Assembly: GCA_009726125.1 (NCBI GenBank)
Contig: WLIT01000007.1
Coordinates: 1 to 58,478 of the forward strand
Source: Actinomycetota bacterium
Lineage (GTDB): Bacteria > Actinomycetota > Actinomycetes > Nanopelagicales > Nanopelagicaceae
Reading direction: 5' to 3'
Length of the DNA: 58,478 bases
This document shows, in pieces, positions 39,616-49,783 of this stretch. Position numbers and translations under genes: made by a program. The notes beneath the pieces are model-generated. The model worked only from the letters and a program-made list of their open reading frames with translations. It did no database searches and was not told where the DNA came from. Numbering within the stretch: the first letter of the stretch is position 1; each line of letters begins with the position of its first letter.

Positions 39616-40701
39616 CTAATTAATACGGAGACCTGAATTCGCATCAAATAGGTGAACCGCAGCTGGAATAGCGTTAACTGAGATTGTTGCACCTGGCTTT
39701 GGTGGATTCTTTGGATCCCAGCGAACAATTACTTGTGCGCCTTCATCAGTTTCTTGTGCAAACTTAATGCTCTTATCTACTGGCTTGCCATAGATGAAGG
39801 CATCTGAACCAAGCTCTTCTACAACTTCAACTTGTACATCGAAGCCACCGGAAGTAGCAGGAACAAAACCTTCTGGGCGGACACCAACTGTTACAACTGC
39901 GCCAGCACTTGCTGGAACATCAACAGCGAAGCCACCAAGTTGTGCCTTGCCACCTGAAACTGGAACTGTCAGCAAGTTCATCGCTGGAGAACCAATAAAT
40001 CCGGCAACGAAAGCATTTGCTGGACGATCGTAAAGGTTGCGAGGGGTATCAACTTGCTGAAGCAGACCATCTTTAAGAACTGCTACGCGGTCACCCATTG
40101 TCATTGCTTCTACTTGATCGTGCGTCACATAAACAGTTGTGATTCCAAGGCGACGTTGTAGCGCGGCAATTTGAGTACGAGTTGCAACACGAAGCTTTGC
40201 ATCCAAGTTTGAAAGTGGCTCATCCATCAAGAACACTTGTGGTTCACGAACAATTGCACGACCCATTGCTACACGCTGACGTTGTCCACCAGAAAGCGCC
40301 TTTGGCTTACGGTCTAAATAATCTTCAAGGTCAAGAAGTTTTGCTGCTTCCTTAACGCGACGATCGCGCTCTGTTTTATCTATACCAGCAATCTTCAGTG
40401 CGAAGCCCATGTTTTCGGCTACGGACATATGTGGATAGAGCGCATATGACTGGAACACCATTGCAATATCGCGATCCTTAGGTGCAACGTGAGTTACATC
40501 TTTATCGCCAATGTGGATTGATCCAGTATCAACTTCTTCTAGGCCAGCAAGCATGCGGAGTGATGTGGATTTTCCGCAACCTGATGGGCCAACTAGAACA
40601 AGGAATTCACCATCATTAATAGTTAAACTAAACTTATCTACTGCAGGCTTGGTGGTGCCTGGATAAACCCGAGATGCGTTTTCAAATACGACTGATGCCA
40701 T
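39616..40701 (-). CDS. ugpC: Sugar ABC transporter ATP-binding protein (UgpC/MsiK/MalK type)
   Basis: The 361-residue ATPase has Walker A GPSGCGKST, signature LSGGQRQR, Walker B VFLMDEPLSNLDAKLR and a C-terminal TOBE/regulatory domain of about 120 residues. No permease or binding-protein gene is nearby, which suits a shared ATPase serving several sugar importers, as MsiK does in Streptomyces. AAGGAGCAG lies before the ATG on the minus strand, with a hairpin just upstream at 40721-40738. Confidence 0.92.
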   Translation of the reverse strand: MASVVFENASRVYPGTTKPAVDKFSLTINDGEFLVLVGPSGCGKSTSLRMLAGLEEVDTGSIHIGDKDVTHVAPKDRDIAMVFQSYALYPHMSVAENMGFALKIAGIDKTERDRRVKEAAKLLDLEDYLDRKPKALSGGQRQRVAMGRAIVREPQVFLMDEPLSNLDAKLRVATRTQIAALQRRLGITTVYVTHDQVEAMTMGDRVAVLKDGLLQQVDTPRNLYDRPANAFVAGFIGSPAMNLLTVPVSGGKAQLGGFAVDVPASAGAVVTVGVRPEGFVPATSGGFDVQVEVVEELGSDAFIYGKPVDKSIKFAQETDEGAQVIVRWDPKNPPKPGATISVNAIPAAVHLFDANSGLRIN

Positions 40702-40720
40702 CTTTTTACTGCTCCTTTTC

Positions 40721-40738
40721 CGGGCAGGTACGTGCCCG
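40721..40738 (-). promoter_or_regulatory. Inverted repeat upstream of the ugpC-like gene
   Basis: CGGGCA (40721-40726) and TGCCCG (40733-40738) form a perfect 6-bp stem with a 6-nt loop, 19 nt before the ugpC-like start and directly before its ribosome-binding site. It could be an operator or a leader hairpin. I cannot tell which. Confidence 0.4.
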
Positions 40739-40849
40739 ACGATCCTTTGGATAAAGGCTTTGATTCTGCTCGGTTGAGCGTGGGGATAGGTTACGCGTCA
40801 GAGGCGCCGTGCGCCACTCGCTTAACGACAGCAGCGCTCCTAAAGAAGT

Positions 40850-40855
40850 TACCCT
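40850..40855 (+). promoter_or_regulatory. Possible -10 box of a leaderless corC-like transcript
   Basis: TACCCT stands 7 nt before GTG 40863. There is no Shine-Dalgarno sequence, and this spacing helped to select that start over the longer frame. Confidence 0.4.
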
Positions 40856-40862
40856 TACGCCT

Positions 40863-42170
40863 GTGACCATCAACATCATGCGCGATATCGGCCTTGTGCT
40901 TCTCTTTATTGGGGTAGCCGGATTCTTTGTCGCCGCTGAGATAGCCCTGATCTCGCTACGGGATTCCCAGATCCGCCAACTTGAAGGCACGGGCAAGCGC
41001 GGAGATCGCGTAGTTCAATTGACGAAGAACCCGAATCGTTTCTTAGCCGCGGCTCAAGTTGGGATTACCTTCTTAGGATTTTTATCAGCAGCGCTCGGTT
41101 CAGAACGACTTGGTAAATATGTTTCTCCCGTCTTTGAAGATTGGGGATTATCTAGAACTGTTAGTGAAACTCTTGCACTTGTCTCGATCACAATTGTAAT
41201 TGCTTATATCTCACTAGTTTTTGGCGAACTCGTTCCAAAGCGGCTTGCACTTTACCGAACTGAAATTATTGCGCTCGCAGCAGCGCCCACTATTGACTTA
41301 ACGGCAAAAATATTTCGTCCAGTCATATGGTTACTTTCAAAATCAACTGATGTGGTTGGAAAAGTATTTGGCCTTAGCTCTAAAGAGATTCGAAGCGAAA
41401 TATCTGAAGCCGAACTTGTCGACTTAGTTTCTGGGCATGCTGCGCTAAGTGAAGAAGAGCGCGAAATTGTAGAAGAAGTATTTGCTGCTGGGGATCTGCA
41501 ATTACATGAAATTATGGTGCCGAGGACTGAAGTTGATTTCATGGATGTCGGCTTAACAATCAGTGATGCAATTGCCGTTGCTGTCGAACGCTCACATTCA
41601 AGATATCCAGTTACCAGGGGAAGTACTGATGAAGTCATTGGCTTTCTTCACGTCCGTGATTTACTAAATCCAAAAGTTAATTCAGCAGCGGGTGAAACTA
41701 TTCTTGACTTGATTCGACCGGTATTGAACTTGCCGGGATCTAAAGGGGTATTACCTGCGCTTGCGGAAATGCGCGGAAAGCGAAGTCATATCGCCGTTGT
41801 ATTGGATGAATATGGTGGGACTGACGGCATAGTCACTCTTGAAGATCTTGTTGAGTGCCTAATCGGTGACATTCAAGATGAATATGATAAAGATAATTTT
41901 GAAGTTACACCGCAAGCACGAAACGGTGATTTCGAAATTGATGGCTTAATTTCACTTGAAGATCTTTATGATGAGACCGGAATCGTTATCCCAGAAGGGC
42001 CATATGAAACTGCAGGTGGCTTTGTAATGCACCATTTAGGGCGTATCCCAGAGCTCCATGATGTGGTAACTATTGCGAAGGCTCGCATAACTGTTTTAAC
42101 TCTAGAAGGAAAACGGGCAGGTCAACTATTGATATCAAGAGATGAATGGAAAGATGGCCCTCATGAATAA
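40863..42170 (+). CDS. Hemolysin C/CorC-family membrane protein (DUF21-CBS-CorC)
   Basis: The 435-residue protein has an N-terminal DUF21 membrane domain with three or four helices (first helix [22 protein letters not shown]), a pair of CBS domains (about 205-330, including [11 protein letters not shown]) and a C-terminal CorC/HlyC domain ([20 protein letters not shown] upstream, then [13 protein letters not shown]). The family is linked to magnesium or cobalt export. The frame is open from GTG 40809, but the domain begins right after ATG 40878; GTG 40863 was chosen from the -10-like box 7 nt upstream. It overlaps trpS by 8 nt. Confidence 0.88.
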   Translation: MTINIMRDIGLVLLFIGVAGFFVAAEIALISLRDSQIRQLEGTGKRGDRVVQLTKNPNRFLAAAQVGITFLGFLSAALGSERLGKYVSPVFEDWGLSRTVSETLALVSITIVIAYISLVFGELVPKRLALYRTEIIALAAAPTIDLTAKIFRPVIWLLSKSTDVVGKVFGLSSKEIRSEISEAELVDLVSGHAALSEEEREIVEEVFAAGDLQLHEIMVPRTEVDFMDVGLTISDAIAVAVERSHSRYPVTRGSTDEVIGFLHVRDLLNPKVNSAAGETILDLIRPVLNLPGSKGVLPALAEMRGKRSHIAVVLDEYGGTDGIVTLEDLVECLIGDIQDEYDKDNFEVTPQARNGDFEIDGLISLEDLYDETGIVIPEGPYETAGGFVMHHLGRIPELHDVVTIAKARITVLTLEGKRAGQLLISRDEWKDGPHE

Positions 42171-43176
42171 CGGAGTTAAAGAACGTGTGCTGTCTGGAAT
42201 TCAACCGACTCACGACTCTTTTCATCTTGGAAATTATTTAGGTGCAATAAAGCAGTGGGTAGATCTTCAAAGTTCGAATGATGCTTTCTATTGCGTAGTT
42301 GATCTTCATGCTCTGACTATTGAAACCAAGCCAGAGGAATTAAAACGTCGCACCCTTGCTTCAGTTGCGCAATTGATTGCACTTGGACTTGATCCTGAAA
42401 AATGCACGCTCTTCATTCAATCCCACGTCCCAGCTCATAATCAATTAGCTTGGGTTTTGGAATGTTTAACTGGTTTTGGTGAGGCCAGTCGAATGACGCA
42501 ATTTAAAGATAAATCCCAAAAGGCCGGTTCAGATCGAACCGTGGTTGGGCTCTTTACCTACCCAATCTTGCAGGCCGCTGACATCTTGTTATATCAAGCA
42601 AATAAAGTTCCAGTGGGCGAAGATCAACGCCAGCATATTGAGTTAACACGAGATCTTGGACAACGATTCAATTCAAAATTTGGTGAAACTTTCACGATTC
42701 CTGAGGGCTATATCCTAAAAGCTGGAGCAAAAATAAATGATTTACAAGATCCAACAGCGAAGATGAGTAAATCAAGTTCATCTGGCGCTGGAGTGATTGA
42801 ACTGATGGATAGTCCAGAAATAAATACGAAGAAAATAAAGAGTGCTGTTACCGATACTGGTCGCGAAATAATCTTTGACGAGAAGGATAAGCCCGGTATT
42901 TCAAACTTATTAAGTATTTATAGTGCCCTAACTGGCAAGGATATTGGCGCATCGCAGAAAGATTTTGAAGGTAAAGGGTATGGAGATTTTAAAGGTGCAG
43001 TTGCCGAAGTTGTGATTGATTACCTGAAACCAGTTAGAGATAAGGCGAATGAACTTCTTCAAGATGAAGCGCATCTAAATAAGCTTCTCAAAATCGGTGC
43101 AGAAAAGGCTGACGCTGTTGCATCTAAAACACTCAAAGATACTTACAACGCCCTAGGGCTTATTCCTCGTGGCTAA
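42163..43176 (+). CDS. trpS: Tryptophan-tRNA ligase
   Basis: The 337-residue class I synthetase charges tRNA-Trp. It starts [23 protein letters not shown], with the HIGH-equivalent motif HLGN; the KMSKS motif is AKMSKSS in the C-terminal half. [16 protein letters not shown] is a TrpRS signature. ATG 42163 gives the usual short N terminus; an in-frame ATG at 42142 lies within the preceding gene. It overlaps the preceding gene by 8 nt and the next one by 8 nt. Confidence 0.96.
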   Translation: MNNGVKERVLSGIQPTHDSFHLGNYLGAIKQWVDLQSSNDAFYCVVDLHALTIETKPEELKRRTLASVAQLIALGLDPEKCTLFIQSHVPAHNQLAWVLECLTGFGEASRMTQFKDKSQKAGSDRTVVGLFTYPILQAADILLYQANKVPVGEDQRQHIELTRDLGQRFNSKFGETFTIPEGYILKAGAKINDLQDPTAKMSKSSSSGAGVIELMDSPEINTKKIKSAVTDTGREIIFDEKDKPGISNLLSIYSALTGKDIGASQKDFEGKGYGDFKGAVAEVVIDYLKPVRDKANELLQDEAHLNKLLKIGAEKADAVASKTLKDTYNALGLIPRG

Positions 43177-44176
43177 ACGTCTCTTAGTTTTTCTCGCTTT
43201 AGTTGCGCTCTCGCCATTAATCGCAGTACCTGCGAAGGCGGCACCAGCAAAGGTAAAAATTGGAATTGTTTATGAAGTTGGTGGGCGAGGTGATAGGTCT
43301 TACGACGATGCAGCCGCTATCGGCGTTGATGCAGCGAAGAAGAAATTTGGTCTATCTGATTTCGACGTCCGTGAATTAGTAACGACTGGAATAGATTTTG
43401 ATCGGGAGAACCGCATTGAATTCTTAGTCAAGGCTAAGTATGACTTAGTGATAGGAATTGGACCATTCTTTGATAAAGCAATGAGCTTTATGTCAGAGAA
43501 ATACCCGGAATCACAATTCGCAATTGTTGGAAGTTCTGGAGTTGAATCTATAAATGTTAGTTGTATGGCATACGCCCTTGATCAAAGCGCATATTTAGCA
43601 GGCGTAATGGCTGCCTTAAATTCTAAGACTGGAAAGATCGGCTACTTGGGCGATAGCGGTAATTCAAAGAATGGCCTGATACTTCGCAATTTTGAGGCTG
43701 GAGCAAAATATGGCTTGGCAAAGGTTAAAGTCTTTTCACGGGATCCAATTTCTAGCGCAGCCAGCGATGTTTCAGCGCTCTCGGCTGAAGGTGTAGACGT
43801 TATTTTCTCTACCTGGTCACGAGATGGAAGTGTTTTAAATTCAATTACCAAATTAAATAAGAGTAAGAAAATAATTAAATTAATTGGGGTACGACCAGAT
43901 CAGTATTTCCTAGCAAGTAAAGCGGCACAAAAACATTTAATTGGTTATGTGAATCAAAGGTATGACAGTGCAGTAGTCGATCTATTCGAGGCCACTATTT
44001 CTGGAAATTCGATAACTGAGGAAGTTGATGTGGAAAACGGAGTATTTGGCCGCACTTTTAACTTAAAAAATAGCGGAATTGATCTGGTCGCAACAACTGC
44101 TAATCAAGCATCAAAGAGCGCAATTGCACGAGCAAAGAGTGAAATTATTGCAAAGAAAATTAAGGTTGTTAAATAA
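43169..44176 (+). CDS. BMP/PnrA-family secreted substrate-binding protein
   Basis: The 335-residue protein has a signal peptide ([23 protein letters not shown]) and a type I binding fold of the basic membrane protein/PnrA family: [55 protein letters not shown] and [10 protein letters not shown]. Characterised members bind purine nucleosides for an ABC importer. There is no lipobox Cys. The GTG start overlaps trpS by 8 nt. No transporter genes are adjacent, but deoC and aldehyde dehydrogenase genes converge on it, which fits nucleoside salvage (inference). Confidence 0.88.
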   Translation: MAKRLLVFLALVALSPLIAVPAKAAPAKVKIGIVYEVGGRGDRSYDDAAAIGVDAAKKKFGLSDFDVRELVTTGIDFDRENRIEFLVKAKYDLVIGIGPFFDKAMSFMSEKYPESQFAIVGSSGVESINVSCMAYALDQSAYLAGVMAALNSKTGKIGYLGDSGNSKNGLILRNFEAGAKYGLAKVKVFSRDPISSAASDVSALSAEGVDVIFSTWSRDGSVLNSITKLNKSKKIIKLIGVRPDQYFLASKAAQKHLIGYVNQRYDSAVVDLFEATISGNSITEEVDVENGVFGRTFNLKNSGIDLVATTANQASKSAIARAKSEIIAKKIKVVK

Positions 44177-44179
44177 ACC

Positions 44180-45019
44180 TTAGATTCCGATTGGGTGCCA
44201 AACTGTTTTAACTTCCATAAAATTAGTCATTCGCTTAGTTGTCTGCAATTCGTTAAATGAGTAAATACGCTTCAAGTTTTCGGCACCTAGCTCTTTAAGT
44301 TCTGTTAAATCGCTCTTGCTGACACCTGTCGCATCTATTCCATCAATATCCATATGAGAACCAGCCCAAGATACAAATTGATCGAATTTTCCGGTAAGAA
44401 CGTTTACAACGCCGGCAGGTACATCGCTAGTAGAAATGCACTCCGCCAAAGTTATTGCGCATAGTGGGTTCTTCTCATTTGCAATCAAGATTGCAGTATT
44501 ACCGCTAGCAATAATTGGGGCCAGGCTTGCAACAAGATTTAATAATGAAGGCTTTGCATCAGCAAAGATTGCAACCACGCCAAGGCTCTCTGGGATTGAG
44601 AAGTTGTAGTACGGTCCAGAGACTGGATTTGTAGATCCTGAAATTGAATCAATTTTGTCGCACCAACCTGCATACCAAACCCAGGTATCGATTGCGCTCT
44701 GAACCTGAGTTTTTGCGGAAGTAGGTGTTGCTCCCTCTTGCGCAATAATTTCAGCAACAAACTGGTCAATGCGTCCTTGCATTATCTCAGCAACGCGATA
44801 AAGAACCTGCCCTCGGTTAAATGCAGTAGCGCTAGACCAACCATGGTGGGCAGTTCTAGCCGCCACAACTGATTCGCGCAGATCTTTTCTCGAACCAAGA
44901 CATGGATTGGCTAAGAATTTTCCTTTGGAATCTTTAACTTCATAAACACGACCAGATTCACTGCGTGGAAAGCTCCCGTTGATGAATAATTTATAAGTCT
45001 TCATTACATCGATGCGCAT
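44180..45019 (-). CDS. Half-length aldehyde dehydrogenase-like protein lacking the catalytic cysteine
   Basis: At 279 residues this covers only the N-terminal, NAD-binding half of an aldehyde dehydrogenase (YKLFINGSFPRSESGRVYEV, then VVAIFADAKPSLLNLVASLAPIIASGNTAILIA). The ELGGK glutamate motif and the whole catalytic-cysteine domain are missing, and the stop codon is clean, without downstream remnants. It starts 1 nt after the full-length enzyme's stop. It may be a partner of that enzyme in a mixed oligomer, or a remnant kept by operon structure. It is not expected to be active alone. Confidence 0.85.
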   Translation of the reverse strand: MRIDVMKTYKLFINGSFPRSESGRVYEVKDSKGKFLANPCLGSRKDLRESVVAARTAHHGWSSATAFNRGQVLYRVAEIMQGRIDQFVAEIIAQEGATPTSAKTQVQSAIDTWVWYAGWCDKIDSISGSTNPVSGPYYNFSIPESLGVVAIFADAKPSLLNLVASLAPIIASGNTAILIANEKNPLCAITLAECISTSDVPAGVVNVLTGKFDQFVSWAGSHMDIDGIDATGVSKSDLTELKELGAENLKRIYSFNELQTTKRMTNFMEVKTVWHPIGI

Positions 45020-45020
45020 T

Positions 45021-46463
45021 TTAGTATTGGCCCTTCAGGTAACCGGATAGACCATGTCTTCCGCCTTCACGTCCCCAACCAGATTCTTTGTAACCTCCGA
45101 ATGGGCTTGCTGGATCAAATTTATTAAAAGTATTTGCCCAAATCACACCGGCGCGTAACCGCTTTGCCGTCCAGAGAATTCGGGAACCTTTATCACTCCA
45201 AACACCAGCAGATAAGCCATAAGGAGTGTTGTTAGCCTTATCAATTGCTTCTTGTGGAGTTCGAAAAGTTAGAACAGATAGAACTGGTCCGAAAATTTCT
45301 TCGCGAGCAATTCGATGTGATTGGGAAACTCCAGTAAAAATAGTTGGGGCATACCAGAAGCCTGATGAGGGGAGAGTGCAATTAGGACTCCAACGCATAG
45401 CTCCCTCGATATCACCAGAATCTGCAAGATCTTTGATTCGACTAAGTTGAGCCGCGCTATTGATTGCCCCTAAGTCAGTATTTTTATCCATCGGATTTCC
45501 GATACGAATTAAATTCATTCGATTCTTTAGCTTCTCCAAGACCTCATCTTGAACGTTCTCTTGAATTAAAAGCCTTGATCCTGCACAACATACGTGACCT
45601 TGATTAAAGAAGATTCCGTTAACGATTCCTTCAACAGCCTCATCAATCGCAGCATCCTCAAAGACAATGTTTGCACCCTTGCCACCAAGTTCTAGCGTTG
45701 CGCTCTTCTTCGTGCCAGCTATTGCTTTTGCTATTGCCTTACCTACACCTGTGGATCCAGTAAATGCGACCTTATCTACATCTGGATGGTTAACTAAATG
45801 TGAACCGGTAGCGCCATCACCGGTAATAATATTTACAACACCTGCTGGCAGCCCGGCTTGTTGGCAAACTTCAGCAAACAAGAGCGCAGTTAGTGGCGTA
45901 GTTTCGGCAGGTTTTAAGACAACAGTATTTCCAGTAGCAAGTGCTGGTGCAATTTTCCAGGCAAGCATAAGCATAGGAAAATTCCACGGAATTATTTGTG
46001 CAGCAACTCCATATGGTTTCGGATTTGCGCCATGGCCAGCATATGAAAGTTTGTCGGCCCAACCTGCGTGGTAGAAGAAGTGTGCTGCTGCTAGTGGAAT
46101 GTCAGTATCTCTGGTCTCGCGAATCGGCTTTCCATTATCTAAAGTTTCAAGAACTGCGAATTCACGACTTCTCTCCTGCAGGATTCTGGCAATTCTAAAT
46201 AGATACTTTCCACGTTCTGCTGGTGGCATCTTTGACCAGACTTTAGTAAATGCGTTACGAGCGGCATTTACAGCGAGGTTTACATCGGCTAGTTCGGCAT
46301 AAGCAATTTTTGCAAGGACTTCTTCAGTGGCTGGATTTATAGTCGTGAAGGTCTTGTCAGCCTTTGCGGCAATGAACTTTCCATTAATGAATAATCCGTA
46401 TTGGCTCTTAATGTCGACGAGAGCAGCAGATTCCGGTGCTGGGGCATATTCGAACTTATTCAT
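45021..46463 (-). CDS. NAD(P)-dependent aldehyde dehydrogenase
   Basis: The 480-residue enzyme is a full-length aldehyde dehydrogenase with PWNFPMLMLAWKIAPALATGNT, the cofactor motif FTGSTGVGK, the general base Glu258 in LELGGKGANI and catalytic Cys292 in NQGHVCCAGSR, followed by EEIFGPVLSV. It lies downstream of deoC, whose product releases acetaldehyde, so oxidation of acetaldehyde to acetate is a reasonable proposal; the substrate is not proven by sequence. Confidence 0.92.
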   Translation of the reverse strand: MNKFEYAPAPESAALVDIKSQYGLFINGKFIAAKADKTFTTINPATEEVLAKIAYAELADVNLAVNAARNAFTKVWSKMPPAERGKYLFRIARILQERSREFAVLETLDNGKPIRETRDTDIPLAAAHFFYHAGWADKLSYAGHGANPKPYGVAAQIIPWNFPMLMLAWKIAPALATGNTVVLKPAETTPLTALLFAEVCQQAGLPAGVVNIITGDGATGSHLVNHPDVDKVAFTGSTGVGKAIAKAIAGTKKSATLELGGKGANIVFEDAAIDEAVEGIVNGIFFNQGHVCCAGSRLLIQENVQDEVLEKLKNRMNLIRIGNPMDKNTDLGAINSAAQLSRIKDLADSGDIEGAMRWSPNCTLPSSGFWYAPTIFTGVSQSHRIAREEIFGPVLSVLTFRTPQEAIDKANNTPYGLSAGVWSDKGSRILWTAKRLRAGVIWANTFNKFDPASPFGGYKESGWGREGGRHGLSGYLKGQY

Positions 46464-46479
46464 TTCGGATTCACTCTCT

Positions 46480-47427
46480 TTAATCTAGCGTCACATAGTT
46501 TGGACTAGCGTAATACCCATCACGCATCTTCATGCGCTGCATGAGCAGGTCATTTAGAAGCGCACTTGCACCAATTCGAAATAGCGATGGATCAAGCCAC
46601 TCCGGGCCAGCTATTTCATTTACCAACACAAGTTGTTTCATTGCATCTTTAGTATTTCGGATTCCACCTGCGGGCTTGACTCCGATTCGGATTCCAGTCA
46701 GCTTATAAAAATCTCTTACTGCTTCGAGCATCACATAAACGACAGGAGCAGTTGCGGCAGGCGCAATTTTTCCGGTACTAGTCTTTATAAAATCGCCACC
46801 AGCAAGCATTGCAAGATAAGAGGCTTTGCGAACGTTATCTAAAGTAACAAGTTCGCCAGTCTCCAGAATGACTTTAAGATGAACGTCTTTGCCACAAATT
46901 TCTTTTATGGTCCTTATCTCATCAAAAACTAAACCGAGATTTCCAGCTAAGAAAGCTCCGCGATCAATAACCATATCTATCTCACTCGCACCATTTGCAA
47001 TTGCATCTTTGGTATCTTGAATCTTGACTTCCATACTCGCACGACCAGAGGGGAATGCAGTTGTAACGGCAGCAACAGGAACGTGTTTTCCACCGCCATT
47101 ATCAAGTGCATCTCTCGCGATTTTCACCATATCGTTATAGACACAGATTGCACCAACAGATGGAATTGATAAATCAGTTGGATCGGGATAAACACCCTTT
47201 GCGCAGAGCGCCTTAACTTTCCCTGGAGTATCTGCACCTTCAAGAGTGGTTAGGTCCACCATCCGAATTGCCAGATCAATCGCCCAATTTTTACTAGAAG
47301 TCTTAATGCTTCGGGTTGCCAACATCTCAACGCGCGCACTTGCTCCCACGGCATCAACAGGAGCTAAGGTCTTGAGGAATTTCTTAAGCGAAGCTTCGCT
47401 GTTATCTGCGAGTAGCGTTGAATTCAC
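46480..47427 (-). CDS. deoC: Deoxyribose-phosphate aldolase
   Basis: The 315-residue enzyme splits 2-deoxyribose-5-phosphate into acetaldehyde and glyceraldehyde-3-phosphate. The Schiff-base lysine is Lys215 in GGDFIKTSTGK, the second lysine Lys251 in GVKPAGGIR, and Asp152 of EIDMVID is the proton relay. It is longer than the E. coli enzyme (about 260 residues) because of an N-terminal extension. The start is GTG 47427, 23 nt after accA, with its own possible promoter. Confidence 0.94.
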   Translation of the reverse strand: MNSTLLADNSEASLKKFLKTLAPVDAVGASARVEMLATRSIKTSSKNWAIDLAIRMVDLTTLEGADTPGKVKALCAKGVYPDPTDLSIPSVGAICVYNDMVKIARDALDNGGGKHVPVAAVTTAFPSGRASMEVKIQDTKDAIANGASEIDMVIDRGAFLAGNLGLVFDEIRTIKEICGKDVHLKVILETGELVTLDNVRKASYLAMLAGGDFIKTSTGKIAPAATAPVVYVMLEAVRDFYKLTGIRIGVKPAGGIRNTKDAMKQLVLVNEIAGPEWLDPSLFRIGASALLNDLLMQRMKMRDGYYASPNYVTLD

Positions 47428-47433
47428 GCCACA

Positions 47434-47439
47434 AATCTA
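47434..47439 (-). promoter_or_regulatory. Possible -10 box of a leaderless deoC transcript
   Basis: On the minus strand TAGATT stands 6 nt before the deoC GTG, within the 23-nt gap after accA. It would let the deoxyribose genes be expressed apart from the carboxylase genes. Confidence 0.4.
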
Positions 47440-47450
47440 GCACTTGAGAG

Positions 47451-49166
47451 TTAATCCTCTATGAGACATAAGGTCGCACCGCTAGCAACGGTTTGACCAA
47501 CGCTCACTTGCAATTTAGAAATGGTTCCGGCCTTGTGAGCAATCAGTGGCTGCTCCATCTTCATCGCTTCTAGTACAACTATTAGATCGCCAACTTCAAC
47601 TCGATCGCCATTTCCCTTAACAACTTTAACGACCGTCCCTTGCATCGGGCTCTCCAAAGAGTCTCCGGCAAGGGCAGTAATTGCATTGCTCTTAACACGA
47701 TGTCGCTTTTGAATTGGTTCAGGGGTGTGGAGGAGGACTTCAAAGCGATGGCCATCAACTTCTGCAATAATTTTCTGGGATGCCGCCTTTGAATCTGCCG
47801 TTCCTTGCTTAAATGAAAATGGTGGAATCAAATTCTTAAATTCATTTTCAATGTAACTCGTATACACCTTGAAATCTTTTATGAAATTTGGATCCTCAAC
47901 AATCGCGCGATGGAAGGGCAGCGCTGTTGCTAGGCCACCGATATGAAATTCGCGAAGTGCGCGACGAGCACGGTCAATCGCTTCCTCGCGGGTTGAACCA
48001 GTGACAATTAACTTTGCAAGTAGCGAATCAAAGTGTGAACCAATTGTGTGCCCATGATCAAAGCCAGCATCGATTCGAACACCAGGTCCTGATGGAACTT
48101 CCCATTTAGTAATCGTTCCTAATGAAGGCAGGAAACCTTTTCCTGGATCTTCGCCATTAATTCTAAATTCAATACTGTGCCCACGAATTATTGGGTCGAC
48201 CGGATTAATGGTTTGACCATCAGCAATTCTAAATTGTTCACGAACGAGATCTAGGCCAGTCACTTCTTCACTTACTGGGTGTTCTACTTGCAACCTGGTG
48301 TTAACTTCCAAGAACGAGATGGTGCCATCAGAACCAATTAAGAATTCACAGGTACCGGCGCCTATATAACCGGCCTCTTTCATTATCGCCTTACTTGAAA
48401 TATAAAGTTGATCGATTTGGGCTTGAGTTAAGAATGGAGCAGGAGCCTCTTCAACTAACTTCTGGTGGCGACGTTGCAATGAACAGTCGCGAGTACTTAC
48501 AACTATTGCATTTCCTTTAGCATCAATCAAAACTTGGGTTTCAACATGTCGTGGCTTATCTAGATAGCGTTCGACGAAACATTCACCGCGGCCAAAGCCG
48601 GTAATAGCTTCGCGTACAGCTGATGCAAAAAGTTCTGGAATTTCCTCGATTGTGTGTGCAACTTTTAAGCCGCGGCCACCACCTCCGTGTGCTGCCTTGA
48701 TTGCAACCGGCAGGCCATGTTCTTTTGCAAATGCAACAATCTCTTCAGGCGTATCAACTGGGTCAGTTGTTCCAGCTACAAGTGGAGCGCCAACTTTCGC
48801 AGCAATCTTTCGGGCAGAAACTTTATCGCCAAGTAATCTAATTGCGCTTGGCGGAGGCCCGATCCAAATTAAACCGGCTGCAATAACCCGATCAGCAAAA
48901 TCTGCATTCTCTGAAAGAAATCCATATCCGGGATGGACCGCATCTGCTCCAGATTTTTTTGCAATCTCAATAATTTTATTCTGGTCTAAATAAGTTTCGG
49001 CTGCAGACAATCCTTGTAGGGCGTAGGCCTCATCAGCGGTCGCAACATGAAGTGATGTTCGATCTTCATCAGAATAGATAGCGATTGATTTAATGCCATG
49101 GTCGCGAGCGGCGCGGGCCACACGTACCGCGATTTCACCTCGGTTCGCGATTAGAACGGCTTTCAT
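47451..49166 (-). CDS. accA3: Acyl-CoA carboxylase alpha subunit (biotin carboxylase plus biotin carrier domain)
   Basis: The 571-residue protein joins a biotin carboxylase ([18 protein letters not shown], the Gly-rich [11 protein letters not shown] loop, and [17 protein letters not shown]) to a C-terminal biotin carrier domain with biotin-lysine Lys536 in [10 protein letters not shown]. This joined architecture is typical of actinobacterial acetyl/propionyl-CoA carboxylases. It overlaps maf by 4 nt and is read after accD-accE-maf. BirA, encoded divergently at 51597, should biotinylate it. Confidence 0.96.
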   Translation of the reverse strand: MKAVLIANRGEIAVRVARAARDHGIKSIAIYSDEDRTSLHVATADEAYALQGLSAAETYLDQNKIIEIAKKSGADAVHPGYGFLSENADFADRVIAAGLIWIGPPPSAIRLLGDKVSARKIAAKVGAPLVAGTTDPVDTPEEIVAFAKEHGLPVAIKAAHGGGGRGLKVAHTIEEIPELFASAVREAITGFGRGECFVERYLDKPRHVETQVLIDAKGNAIVVSTRDCSLQRRHQKLVEEAPAPFLTQAQIDQLYISSKAIMKEAGYIGAGTCEFLIGSDGTISFLEVNTRLQVEHPVSEEVTGLDLVREQFRIADGQTINPVDPIIRGHSIEFRINGEDPGKGFLPSLGTITKWEVPSGPGVRIDAGFDHGHTIGSHFDSLLAKLIVTGSTREEAIDRARRALREFHIGGLATALPFHRAIVEDPNFIKDFKVYTSYIENEFKNLIPPFSFKQGTADSKAASQKIIAEVDGHRFEVLLHTPEPIQKRHRVKSNAITALAGDSLESPMQGTVVKVVKGNGDRVEVGDLIVVLEAMKMEQPLIAHKAGTISKLQVSVGQTVASGATLCLIED

Positions 49167-49783
49167 GCGCTCACCTTCGCGCTAGAAATTGCACTCCAAG
49201 AGAGTCCAAGTGAATTAACTGCGCGTCTAAGCAATGGAAGGGAGAGCCCGATGATTCCTGACGGATCTCCTTCGATTCTAGAGATAAATGGCGCACTTAA
49301 GCCATCTAACGTGAAACCACCTGCAACGTTTAAAGGTTCACCTGTCGCAACATAGCCAGCAATTTCGGCATCTGTCATATCGGCAAAAAATACCTTTGAA
49401 GTCGAAACGTCGCTGATTTCAATACCTTGTTTAGTATCGATTATGCAGTGTCCCGTATGTAAATATCCGTAATTTCCACGCAGTTCTTTGCAGCGAGCAG
49501 TTGCCACTTCTGGTGTCATTGGTTTTCCGAAAGACTTTCCATTGAATTCAAAGGTTGAATCACAGCCAATTATTAAATGTTCATTGCCGACTAAATTCTT
49601 AATTGTGTGAGCCTTTAGAATTGCTAGTGCGATAACCATTTCGCGTGGCGCTAACGCAGTTAGCTTTGGATCTTCTTCATCAACACCGCTAATGATTACT
49701 TCCGCAGAAATCCCACTCGAGTCTAAGAGGCGTTTGCGCGAAGAGGAGGCAGATGCCAAAACTACATTTCTAGATTCAGACAT
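49163..49783 (-). CDS. maf: Maf-family nucleoside triphosphate pyrophosphatase
   Basis: The 206-residue protein has the Maf start [14 protein letters not shown], the catalytic region [10 protein letters not shown] with its Asp, and the [21 protein letters not shown] segment. Maf proteins hydrolyse non-canonical or selected NTPs and influence septation. ATG 49783 was preferred to GTG 49801 because it gives the standard N terminus and forms a TGATG junction with accE. Location between accE and accA is common in actinobacteria. Confidence 0.9.
   Translation of the reverse strand: MSESRNVVLASASSSRKRLLDSSGISAEVIISGVDEEDPKLTALAPREMVIALAILKAHTIKNLVGNEHLIIGCDSTFEFNGKSFGKPMTPEVATARCKELRGNYGYLHTGHCIIDTKQGIEISDVSTSKVFFADMTDAEIAGYVATGEPLNVAGGFTLDGLSAPFISRIEGDPSGIIGLSLPLLRRAVNSLGLSWSAISSAKVSA

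Noticed and set aside
44180-45019. Marking the short aldehyde dehydrogenase as a pseudogene
   Set aside because: The frame is intact, starts 1 nt after its upstream neighbour, and shows no remnant of the missing catalytic half downstream, so it is reported as a short protein rather than a broken gene.
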